Shown here in pieces: positions 1 to 5,638 of a stretch of 8,942 nt of DNA (positions are counted from its first letter, which is position 1; the number at the start of each line of letters is the position of its first letter). The notes under the pieces were generated by a model. The model ran no database searches. It worked only from the letters and a program-made list of their open reading frames with translations, and was not told the DNA's origin. Position numbers and translations under genes: made by a program. The DNA is from CAZHPY01 sp964534705 (GTDB lineage Bacteria; Omnitrophota; Gorgyraeia; 2-01-FULL-45-10), in assembly GCA_964534705.1 (NCBI GenBank), contig CAZHPY010000066.1:1-8942 (forward strand), written 5' to 3'.

Positions 1-1196
1 TGAAACTGAATACGATTCCGGAAATACTGGAAGATCTGAAAAATGGCCGGCAGGTGATCGTCATAGATGACGAGGACCGCGAAAATGAAGGCGACCTTAT
101 AATAGCAGGCGTGCATACAAGGGCCTCTGATATCAATTTCATGGCGACCCATGGCCGTGGCCTGATATGTGTTCCCATGGAAGGCAGGCATCTTGACGAG
201 CTTGACCTGCATCCCATGGCTACTAATGCAAGGGACCCATACCGGACAGGCTGGGCAATATCGTGCGATGCCAGGGAGGGAATAACTACAGGTATTTCTG
301 CCAATGACAGGGCGCGAACGATCAAGGTCCTATCTAATCCTAAAGCAAAGCCTGATGACCTGGTCAAGCCAGGACATGTTTTTCCTCTCAGGGCAAACGA
401 AGGAGGCGTCCTGGTCAGGGCGGGCCACACGGAAGCATGCGTCGATCTCTTAAGGTTATCCGGCCTTTTCCCCGTAGGCGTTATCTGTGAAATAATGAAT
501 GAAGACGGCAGCATGGCAAGACTGAACGACCTTACTAAATTCTCCAAAAAATTTAACCTTAAGATATGCTCAATAGCAAATCTCATAGAATACAGGAGAA
601 GGTCGGAAAAACTGATCAAAAGAACGGCGGAGACCGTGATGCCGACCGCGTTCGGGGATTTTAAGGTTATTGTCTACGAGTCATTCGTGGACAAATATCA
701 TCATCTTGCCCTTGTCAAAGGTAAGCCAGGTAAAAACGGATCTTTGGTGAGGGTCCACTCCGAATGTCTTACGGGCGATGTATTCGGTTCAAAAAGATGT
801 GATTGCGGCGAGCAGCTGAAGCGCGCTATGAAAATAATAAGTAATAACGGGAGCGGTGTAATACTTTATATGAGGCAGGAGGGGCGGGGGATAGGGCTTG
901 TAAACAAATTGAAAGCCTATCAACTGCAGGATGAAGGTCTGGATACAGTAGAAGCTAATGAAGCCCTGGGATTCAAGGCGGATCTGAGGGATTACGGGAT
1001 CGGCGCGCAGATACTGGCCGATCTGGGGTTAAGCAAAATACGCCTTCTAACCAATAATCCAAAAAAGATAGTGGGCCTGGAAGGGTACGGGCTTGAGGTC
1101 ATAGAGAGGGTGCCGTTGGTCGTCAGGCCGTCGAAGAGCAATAAGAGATATCTTACGACGAAAAAAGAGAAGATGGGGCATCAGATCAGCCTATAA
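1..1196 (+). CDS. ribBA: Bifunctional 3,4-dihydroxy-2-butanone 4-phosphate synthase / GTP cyclohydrolase II (5' end cut by one base)
   Basis: The enzyme supplies both riboflavin precursors. The RibB half converts ribulose 5-phosphate to 3,4-dihydroxy-2-butanone 4-phosphate, and the RibA half opens GTP to the diaminopyrimidine. The reading frame is open from the left edge: bases 1-2 are TG, followed by codons for KLNTIPEILEDLKNGRQVIV. The start codon is therefore almost certainly an NTG whose first base is just outside, giving 398 residues, normal for RibBA. The GTG at 54 would remove the conserved N-terminus. RibB motifs are intact: DDEDRENEGD at about residues 23-32, TTGISANDRA, and GHTEA with His143. 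RibA motifs are VHSECLTGD and KRCDCGEQL, giving the zinc ligands Cys256, Cys267 and Cys269 with the classical 11/2 spacing, then RQEGRGIGL and LTNNPKK. Neither half looks degenerate. It is the first visible gene of the rib operon, and ribH follows after 15 nt. Confidence 0.97.
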   Translation, partial: KLNTIPEILEDLKNGRQVIVIDDEDRENEGDLIIAGVHTRASDINFMATHGRGLICVPMEGRHLDELDLHPMATNARDPYRTGWAISCDAREGITTGISANDRARTIKVLSNPKAKPDDLVKPGHVFPLRANEGGVLVRAGHTEACVDLLRLSGLFPVGVICEIMNEDGSMARLNDLTKFSKKFNLKICSIANLIEYRRRSEKLIKRTAETVMPTAFGDFKVIVYESFVDKYHHLALVKGKPGKNGSLVRVHSECLTGDVFGSKRCDCGEQLKRAMKIISNNGSGVILYMRQEGRGIGLVNKLKAYQLQDEGLDTVEANEALGFKADLRDYGIGAQILADLGLSKIRLLTNNPKKIVGLEGYGLEVIERVPLVVRPSKSNKRYLTTKKEKMGHQISL

Positions 1197-1211
1197 TAAA
1201 AAGGAGGGGAA

Positions 1212-1676
1212 ATGGCAAATTTAATAAAAGCAGATCTTATAGCAAAGGGCAAGAAGTTCGCGATAGTTATTTCGCGGTTCAACGAGTTCATATCGTCAAA
1301 TCTTCTGGAAGGGTGCATAGACACTCTGACAAGGCATGGTGCGCAGGATAGCGCGATAGATGCTGTTTGGGTCCCAGGGGCGTTTGAGATCCCGGTTGTT
1401 GCGCAGAGGCTGGCAAAAACCAAAAAATATGACGCTGTCATATGCCTGGGCACGGTTATAAGGGGCGCAACTCCGCATTTTGAATTTGTAGCGAGCGAAG
1501 CCGCTAAAGGCATAGCTAAAATATCGATGGATACTGCAACGCCATGTATATTTGGGATAATAACGGCCGATACCATTGAACAGGCTATCGAAAGGGCCGG
1601 CACAAAAGACGGCAATAAAGGCCGTGATGCGGCGTTGTCTGCAATAGAAATGGCCAATCTGTCGGCCAAAATATAG
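1212..1676 (+). CDS. ribH: 6,7-dimethyl-8-ribityllumazine synthase
   Basis: This is the penultimate enzyme of riboflavin synthesis. It condenses 5-amino-6-ribitylaminouracil with dihydroxybutanone phosphate, which RibBA makes. The protein has 154 residues, the usual length for the family. Visible motifs are SRFNEFI (21-27), VPGAFEIP (54-61), CLGTVIRGATPHFEFV (78-93) with His89 as the expected general base, and FGIITADTIEQAIERAGTK (114-132) with Arg128 at the phosphate-binding position. The ATG is preceded by a strong AGGAGG at 1202-1207. It lies between ribBA and nusB; the ribH-nusB pairing is a common bacterial arrangement. Family members form pentamers or 60-subunit capsids, and which form applies here cannot be read from the sequence. 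Of its 19 isoleucine codons, 15 are ATA. Confidence 0.97.
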   Translation: MANLIKADLIAKGKKFAIVISRFNEFISSNLLEGCIDTLTRHGAQDSAIDAVWVPGAFEIPVVAQRLAKTKKYDAVICLGTVIRGATPHFEFVASEAAKGIAKISMDTATPCIFGIITADTIEQAIERAGTKDGNKGRDAALSAIEMANLSAKI

Positions 1677-1692
1677 CGGCAGGAGGTTAATA

Positions 1693-2112
1693 GTGAGAAA
1701 GAGGACGAAGGCGCGGGAATACGCGCTGCAAATATTATACGCCATTGATATTACCAAAGAGGACCCCGTGACATGCATAGAGCGTTTCTGGGATAGCACA
1801 GATGAACCTTCCGGGGACGTTAAGGAATTTACAGGAGAGATCGTCACCGGTGTTTCCGATAAAAGGGATGATATCGATAAGCTCATTTCAAAACATGCCA
1901 CTAACTGGCAGCTTGACCGCATGGCAGTAATTGACAGGAATGTGCTAAGGCTGGCTACGTATGAACTTCTTTTCAGGGAAGATATCCCGCCAAAGGTCTC
2001 GATAAATGAGGCTATCGATATCGCGAAGAAATTTGGCGGTAATGACTCAGGCAAGTTCGTAAATGGCGTACTGGATAAGATAAACAAAACCGAAAGCAGG
2101 AAGAGCAAATGA
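1693..2112 (+). CDS. nusB: Transcription antitermination factor NusB
   Basis: NusB binds BoxA RNA together with NusE (ribosomal protein S10) and supports antitermination, mainly of rRNA operons. The protein has 139 residues, typical for NusB. The N-terminal pattern KAREYALQILYAID matches the family's RNA-binding helix. The C-terminal half carries the strongly conserved run WQLDRMAVIDRNVLRLATYE, then DIPPKVSINEAIDIAKKFG and SGKFVNGVLDKI. The start is a GTG at 1693, chosen because AGGAGG at 1681-1686 lies 6 nt upstream and the N-terminus then fits the family. Its stop overlaps the start of the next gene as ATGA (2109-2112), which implies translational coupling with the PHP protein. Placement directly after ribH is common in bacteria and does not imply a riboflavin role. 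Confidence 0.95.
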   Translation: MRKRTKAREYALQILYAIDITKEDPVTCIERFWDSTDEPSGDVKEFTGEIVTGVSDKRDDIDKLISKHATNWQLDRMAVIDRNVLRLATYELLFREDIPPKVSINEAIDIAKKFGGNDSGKFVNGVLDKINKTESRKSK

Positions 2113-2960
2113 CCAGGTATGCAGACCTGCATATACATACAACATATTCGGATTCCACATTTTCTCCGGAGCAGGTCGTTGATTGCGCAAAAGAAAAAGG
2201 GCTTGCTGCAATAGCGATATGTGACCATGATTCCGTCGAAGGCATAGAGCCGTGCCAGGCCCTGGCTTCGAAAGCCGGCATTGAAGTAATACCCGGGATA
2301 GAAATGTCAGCCGAAAAGGTAGACGCCGAAATACACATGCTAGGCTATTTTATCGACTGGAAAAGGGGATGGTTCCGCAAAAGGCTGGAAGAGATACGCA
2401 AGTCCAGGATAGAGCGCGTCTACAAGATCATAAGTAAGCTAAAGGATTTTAATATACATATAGACGCCGAGGAAGTGTTCAGGCTCGCCGGGAATAATGC
2501 CTCTGTAGGCCGGCTCCATATAGCCCAGGCAATGCTCAACTCCGGAGCCGTAAAAGGCATGAGGGAGGTTTTTGAAAAATATATAGGGTTTTTAAAGCCA
2601 TGCTATGTCCCATATACAAAATTTTCTCCCGAAGAAGCTATTCATACCATCCTTAAGGCAGGCGGAGTCCCGGTTTTAGCGCATCCCGGCCTGATGGGAC
2701 ATGACAAGTATATCGAGGAATTTGTGGGATATGGGCTTAAAGGGATAGAGGTATATCATACGGACCATAAGCCTGAAGCGGTAAAGCGATATGAGGAGAT
2801 CGCCGGGAGGTTTGGCCTTGTGATGACAGGCGGGTCGGATTGCCATGGACTTGGCAAGGGCAGGGTATTGATGGGAAGGGTCAAAGTGCCCTACGTTTTG
2901 GTCGAAGAGCTTAAAAAAGCGGCGGATTCTGTTAAGGAAGAATTTCCAGATAATGAGTAA
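2109..2960 (+). CDS. PHP-domain metal-dependent phosphoesterase (YciV/RNase AM-like)
   Basis: The protein has 283 residues and the full set of PHP metal ligands: DLHIHTTYSD with His8, His10 and Asp15; CDHDS with Asp39/His40; IPGIEMS with Glu65; EIHMLGY with His76; AHPGL with His192; a histidine at 217; and GGSDCHG with Asp244/His246. The layout, including the helical insert and GRLHIAQ around His136, matches the YciV/TrpH group. Characterised members act on 3',5'-nucleoside bisphosphates and trim RNA 5' ends. Other PHP proteins are small-molecule phosphatases such as histidinol-phosphatase. It should be cytosolic, since no signal peptide is visible. The start overlaps the nusB stop (ATGA) and the end overlaps ribD by 8 nt, so it is locked into the rib operon. 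Its substrate is not shown by the sequence. A house-cleaning nucleotidase role is the conservative reading; a riboflavin-pathway phosphatase role is speculation. Confidence 0.9.
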   Translation: MTRYADLHIHTTYSDSTFSPEQVVDCAKEKGLAAIAICDHDSVEGIEPCQALASKAGIEVIPGIEMSAEKVDAEIHMLGYFIDWKRGWFRKRLEEIRKSRIERVYKIISKLKDFNIHIDAEEVFRLAGNNASVGRLHIAQAMLNSGAVKGMREVFEKYIGFLKPCYVPYTKFSPEEAIHTILKAGGVPVLAHPGLMGHDKYIEEFVGYGLKGIEVYHTDHKPEAVKRYEEIAGRFGLVMTGGSDCHGLGKGRVLMGRVKVPYVLVEELKKAADSVKEEFPDNE

Positions 2961-3978
2961 TGATAAAAAATATATGCAACTGGCAATAGACCTGGCCAAA
3001 AAGGGAGAAGGAAGGACCAGCCCTAATCCTATTGTAGGCGCGGTAATAGTGAAGGACCGCAGGATAATAGGCATGGGGTATCATAAGAAAGCAGGCATGC
3101 CTCATGCAGAAGTGAATGCGTTAAAGGCGGCAGGGAAATCCGCCCGGGGCGCAGCGCTCTATGTTAATCTGGAGCCATGTGACCATTTCGGGAGGACCCC
3201 GCCATGTACGGACGCGATAATAAAAAGCGGTATAAAAAAAGTTATCATAGGCATGAAAGATCCCAACCCTTTAAATAACGGCAGGGGCATAAAAAAATTA
3301 AAAAGCCGCGGTATAAAAGTCATTACCCGTATCCTTGAAAAAGAAGCCAAGTCTATAAATAAGCCATACATAAAATTCATAATAAAAAAGATGCCATATA
3401 TAACCGTTAAAGTTGCGCAGAGCCTTGATGGCAAGATAGCCGCAAAGACGGGCGATTCGAAATGGATATCATCCGAAGATTCGAGGCGTTATGTGCATAG
3501 GTTAAGGGCCGGGGCAGATGCTGTCATGGTAGGGGCTAATACCGTATTGAAGGATGACCCTGAGCTGCTGAGCAGGGCATCTGTATGCCGGCAGCCGCTA
3601 AGGGTCATAGTGGATGGCAGCCGAAGCATACCTGTTGCTGCCAAAATATTTTCAAACGATCGATATCCGGCAATATTGGCATCGTCGATATGCGGCGGCG
3701 GCAAAAGAACCGACCTGGCAGCGTTGATGAAGGCGCTGGCAAAGCGCGGGATCGTCAATATTATTGTAGAAGGCGGCGGGGAGTTGATAGCCGGCCTTAT
3801 TGAAAAAGGCATGGTTGACAAACTGCTTATATTCATTGCGCCAAAGGTGATAGGCGGCAGGGGCGCGATAACGGCTGTTGAGGGGGCCGGCTGCGCCAGG
3901 ATCAAAGATGCGGTTAATTTCAATATCGTAAACGTCAGGTATTTTAAGAAAGATATATTAATAGAGGCTGAAAAATAA
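2953..3978 (+). CDS. ribD: Bifunctional diaminohydroxyphosphoribosylaminopyrimidine deaminase / 5-amino-6-(5-phosphoribosylamino)uracil reductase
   Basis: RibD performs the two steps after GTP cyclohydrolase II: zinc-dependent deamination of the pyrimidine, then NADPH-dependent reduction of the ribosyl side chain. The 341 residues fall slightly below the usual 350-370. The deaminase domain (about 1-145) has RTSPNPIVGAVIV, PHAEVNAL with His51 and catalytic Glu53, and NLEPCDHFGRTPPCTDAI with zinc ligands Cys76 and Cys85. The loop DPNPLNNGRG has NN where many homologues read VAG or VNG. The reductase domain (about 148-341) has TVKVAQSLDGKIA, WISSEDSR, VGANTVLKDDPEL, a VDGSRS segment and VEGGGELIAGL. 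The ATG at 2953 overlaps the PHP gene by 8 nt; AAGGAAG at 2934-2940 is a distant possible ribosome site, so coupling is likely. Its stop shares one base with the ribE start (TAATG). Confidence 0.96.
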   Translation: MSNDKKYMQLAIDLAKKGEGRTSPNPIVGAVIVKDRRIIGMGYHKKAGMPHAEVNALKAAGKSARGAALYVNLEPCDHFGRTPPCTDAIIKSGIKKVIIGMKDPNPLNNGRGIKKLKSRGIKVITRILEKEAKSINKPYIKFIIKKMPYITVKVAQSLDGKIAAKTGDSKWISSEDSRRYVHRLRAGADAVMVGANTVLKDDPELLSRASVCRQPLRVIVDGSRSIPVAAKIFSNDRYPAILASSICGGGKRTDLAALMKALAKRGIVNIIVEGGGELIAGLIEKGMVDKLLIFIAPKVIGGRGAITAVEGAGCARIKDAVNFNIVNVRYFKKDILIEAEK

Positions 3979-4577
3979 TGTTTACAGGCATTGTGCGGGA
4001 ATTGGGGAGGGTCCATAATATTTCCGGGCTGGGAAGTATTTATAAGTTATCCATCGAAGCTAAAGATATTGCCAAAGGGCTTGGGATAGGGGACAGCGTT
4101 GCCGTTAACGGCGTATGCCTTACCCTTGTAGAAAAAAATAAAAATGTGCTTACTTTCGATGTCATGGCTGAAACACTGCGTACAACAAGCCTGGGAAAAT
4201 TAAGGATTAACGATGCGGTCAACCTGGAAGAATCGTTGAGGGCAGGCGCATTTATCGGCGGACATTTTGTCGCCGGACACATAGATTGCGTAGGCAGGAT
4301 AAAAGATATCAGGCGATCCTCCGGAGAAATATCCATAGATATCGTTTTTCCGGAAGAATACAGCCATTTGGTAGTACAGAAAGGCTCAATAACGCTTGAG
4401 GGGATAAGCCTGACGGTAGGCAAGATATCCAAAAACTGCATGACGGTTTATATCATCCCTCATACCTTAAAGGTGACCACGCTTGGCGTAAAAAAAGCCG
4501 GCGATGACATAAATATAGAATTTGATACCATAGGGAAATATGTGGCTAAATTATTTGAAAAAACAAGGATTTCGTGA
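3978..4577 (+). CDS. ribE: Riboflavin synthase, alpha chain
   Basis: This enzyme carries out the last step: dismutation of two 6,7-dimethyl-8-ribityllumazine molecules into riboflavin and the ribitylaminouracil, which RibH reuses. The 199 residues hold the family's two tandem lumazine-binding repeats. Repeat one starts with MFTGIVRELG and includes GDSVAVNGVCLTL (38-50), with Cys47 at the conserved position, and MAETLRTTSLG. Repeat two begins near GGHFVAGHIDCVG (94-106), with KGSITLEGISLTV (135-147), PHTLKVTTLG (161-170) and a closing FDTIGKYV. The start overlaps the ribD stop by one base, so it is the coupled final gene of the pathway. The gene is also called ribC in some genomes. The next gene follows after 30 nt with its own strong ribosome site. 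Confidence 0.96.
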   Translation: MFTGIVRELGRVHNISGLGSIYKLSIEAKDIAKGLGIGDSVAVNGVCLTLVEKNKNVLTFDVMAETLRTTSLGKLRINDAVNLEESLRAGAFIGGHFVAGHIDCVGRIKDIRRSSGEISIDIVFPEEYSHLVVQKGSITLEGISLTVGKISKNCMTVYIIPHTLKVTTLGVKKAGDDINIEFDTIGKYVAKLFEKTRIS

Positions 4578-4607
4578 TATATTCTATCCTTAAAGGGGAG
4601 GTAGCTT

Positions 4608-4949
4608 ATGTATAAGAAATTATCTTGTACCGCACTGATATTATTATTTGCCGTGATGGTAGCAGCGCCGGCATTTTGTGTCGATGATACGCCTACAACT
4701 AAATTAGGAAGAGGGTTAGCCAATATGCTTACCTTTCCTCTTGAGGTCCCGGAACAGGTTTCAAGAGTAAATAATTCCGATGGTCCTTTTGCAGCCAGTA
4801 CGGTCGGTGTTCTTAAAGGCCTTGGATGGGCAGTAGGCAGGGTATGCGTAGGTGTGTACGAAACGGCGACCTTTATACTACCTTTTCCAAAGGGATATAA
4901 GGCGATCATGCGCGATCCTGAATATTTCCTGGAAAGCAGTAACTTCTGA
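4608..4949 (+). CDS. Small secreted protein, exosortase system-associated TIGR04073-like
   Basis: The protein has 113 residues and no known biochemical function. The N-terminus (1-24) is a signal peptide: MYKK, then a hydrophobic core ending MVAAPAFC, with plausible cleavage around residues 22-24. The cysteine lacks a good lipobox, so a soluble periplasmic or secreted product is more likely than a lipoprotein. The mature part has KLGRGLANMLTFPLEVPEQ (32-50), a glycine-rich VLKGLGWAVGRVCVGVYE (68-85), then FPKGYKAIM and DPEYFLES. This pattern (KLGRGLaN, P.E.P, G...G..R...G.YE..TF, P.GY....PE) is what I recall for the TIGR04073 family, found in genomes with exosortase/PEP-CTERM sorting. The call rests on recalled resemblance, not on a search. 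The start is supported by GGGGAGG at 4595-4601, 6 nt before the ATG. No exosortase or PEP-CTERM gene is in the window. It could ride on the rib transcript. Confidence 0.75.
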   Translation: MYKKLSCTALILLFAVMVAAPAFCVDDTPTTKLGRGLANMLTFPLEVPEQVSRVNNSDGPFAASTVGVLKGLGWAVGRVCVGVYETATFILPFPKGYKAIMRDPEYFLESSNF

Positions 4950-4978
4950 CCGATCCAATATACTAATTTCCAATTTTC

Positions 4979-5007
4979 TTGCCCGTAAAATCCTCTTATG
5001 TTAGAAT
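4979..5007 (+). promoter_or_regulatory. Sigma70-type promoter for tRNA-Pro
   Basis: TTGCCC at 4979-4984 and TAGAAT at 5002-5007 are separated by exactly 17 nt. That is a good -35/-10 pair, with four of six -35 bases and five of six -10 bases matching consensus. Initiation would fall near 5014, leaving a leader of about 19 nt before the tRNA. It lies in the 83-nt spacer after the TIGR04073-like gene, so the tRNA is probably transcribed independently of the rib operon. It is predicted from sequence alone. Confidence 0.6.
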
Positions 5008-5032
5008 ATTATGTTAACTTGCACCCGTTAAT

Positions 5033-5110
5033 CGGGGCGTGGCTCAGCCCGGCTAGAGCGCTTGGTTCGGGACCAAGAAGTCGGTGGTTCAAATCCACTC
5101 GCCCCGACCA
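5033..5110 (+). tRNA. tRNA-Pro (anticodon CGG)
   Basis: This is a complete 78-nt cloverleaf with encoded CCA. The acceptor stem CGGGGCG (5033-5039) pairs with CGCCCCG (5100-5106). The C1-G72 pair and discriminator A at 5107 are typical of bacterial tRNA-Pro. The D stem is GCTC/GAGC (5042-5045, 5056-5059). The anticodon stem CTTGG/CCAAG encloses loop TTCGGGA (5066-5072), which places CGG at 5068-5070, followed by G37. The T arm is GGTGG, loop TTCAAAT, CCACT, with one G-T pair. It decodes CCG. The sequence runs straight into the assembly gap after the CCA. No integrase is nearby to suggest use as an attachment site. Confidence 0.95.
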
Positions 5111-5210
5111 NNNNNNNNNNNNNNNNNNNNNNNNNNNNNNNNNNNNNNNNNNNNNNNNNNNNNNNNNNNNNNNNNNNNNNNNNNNNNNNNNNNNNNNNNN
5201 NNNNNNNNNN
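5111..5210. other. Scaffold gap (100 N)
   Basis: A run of exactly 100 N, the conventional placeholder for a gap of unknown size. The 55 nt ending at 5110 and the 55 nt starting at 5211 are identical, which suggests the two contigs overlap and that the true gap may be negative (no missing sequence). A tandem tRNA array collapsed by the assembler is the alternative. Confidence 0.97.
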
Positions 5211-5265
5211 GAGCGCTTGGTTCGGGACCAAGAAGTCGGTGGTTCAAATCCACTCGCCCCGACCA
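5211..5265 (+). tRNA. 3' portion of tRNA-Pro (CGG), probable assembly duplicate
   Basis: These 55 nt start at the 3' half of the D stem (GAGC) and run through the anticodon arm, T arm, acceptor strand and CCA. They are base-for-base identical to 5056-5110. The 5' part of the gene would lie in the gap. Because the copy begins exactly at the contig edge, and the other copy ends exactly at the other contig edge, it is most likely the same gene seen twice rather than a second tRNA. A true tandem copy cannot be excluded from this sequence. Confidence 0.85.
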
Positions 5266-5269
5266 GTTT

Positions 5270-5339
5270 TAGTCCATAGTCCACAGCCAATGGTCCACAA
5301 AGGACTGTCTGTGGACCGTGGACCGTCGACCATGGACTA
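5270..5339. repeat. 70-bp imperfect palindrome of GTCCA/TGGAC units
   Basis: Left arm 5270-5299 and right arm 5310-5339 are reverse complements at 24 of 30 positions, around a 10-nt loop (5300-5309). The outer 8 bp (TAGTCCAT/ATGGACTA) and the inner 8 bp (GGTCCACA/TGTGGACC) pair perfectly. The left arm contains GTCCA at 5272, 5279 and 5293; the right arm contains TGGAC at 5312, 5319 and 5333. It starts 4 nt after the tRNA CCA and ends 3 nt before the acylphosphatase ATG. There is no T-tract after it, so it is not a classical intrinsic terminator on the plus strand. It looks like a dispersed intergenic palindromic repeat; only one copy is in the window, so dispersion is inference. Confidence 0.75.
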
Positions 5340-5342
5340 ACG

Positions 5343-5633
5343 ATGGTAAAACAGGCAGTGGTAAACAAACGTTTCCACGCATACTACTCAGGATCTGTCC
5401 AGGGGGTCGGGTTTCGTTATACTGCCCAACACCTTGCCGTATCACTTGATCTGACAGGATGGGCTAAAAATCTCAGGGACGGCCGTGTCGAATTATTATG
5501 TGAGGGGAAAGAAGAGTCCTTAAAAGAATTTTTGACGAAGGTCGAAGAGGCCTTTGGCACATATATACGCGACAGGGATATCGAATGGGATAATGCCACC
5601 GGAGAGTTTGACCGTTTCGATATAAGGGTTTAA
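5343..5633 (+). CDS. acyP: Acylphosphatase
   Basis: The enzyme hydrolyses acyl phosphates such as acetyl phosphate and carbamoyl phosphate. It is a small cytosolic alpha/beta-fold enzyme, and its physiological role in bacteria is poorly defined. The 96 residues match the family's 90-100. The signature SGSVQGVGFR carries catalytic Arg25. GWAKNLRDGRVELLCEG carries catalytic Asn43, followed by the usual G-rich strand turn and a helix (about 56-70). The start is uncertain. The ATG at 5343 lies 3 nt after the palindrome, and the only ribosome-site-like bases, GGA at 5334-5336, belong to that repeat. An in-frame GTG at 5358 would give MVNKRFHAYYSG, closer to the usual family N-terminus, but has only AGG 2 nt upstream. 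The metallophosphoesterase gene starts 5 nt downstream, so the two are probably co-transcribed. Confidence 0.93.
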   Translation: MVKQAVVNKRFHAYYSGSVQGVGFRYTAQHLAVSLDLTGWAKNLRDGRVELLCEGKEESLKEFLTKVEEAFGTYIRDRDIEWDNATGEFDRFDIRV

Positions 5634-5638
5634 ATATT

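Noticed and set aside
1296..2228. Long minus-strand open frame (about 310 codons) opposite ribH, nusB and the start of the PHP gene
   Set aside because: It lies entirely antisense to genes with clear family motifs, shows no recognisable domain and has no convincing ribosome site; it is a shadow of the plus-strand coding.
4565..4591. Possible terminator after ribE: AAGGAT (4565-4570) pairing with ATCCTT (4586-4591)
   Set aside because: Only 6 bp with a 15-nt loop, AT-rich, no following T-tract, and it overlaps the ribE stop; too weak to call.
5033..5265. tRNA 3' end duplication as an integration scar (attL/attR of a mobile element)
   Set aside because: A 55-nt repeat of a tRNA 3' end around unknown DNA could suggest att sites, but the copies stop exactly at the contig edges of a placeholder gap and no integrase or element gene is nearby; an assembly overlap explains it better.
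5270..5339. The palindrome as an intrinsic terminator of the tRNA
   Set aside because: The stem is long but imperfect and the right arm is followed by ACGATGG rather than a run of T, so it lacks the required tract on the plus strand.
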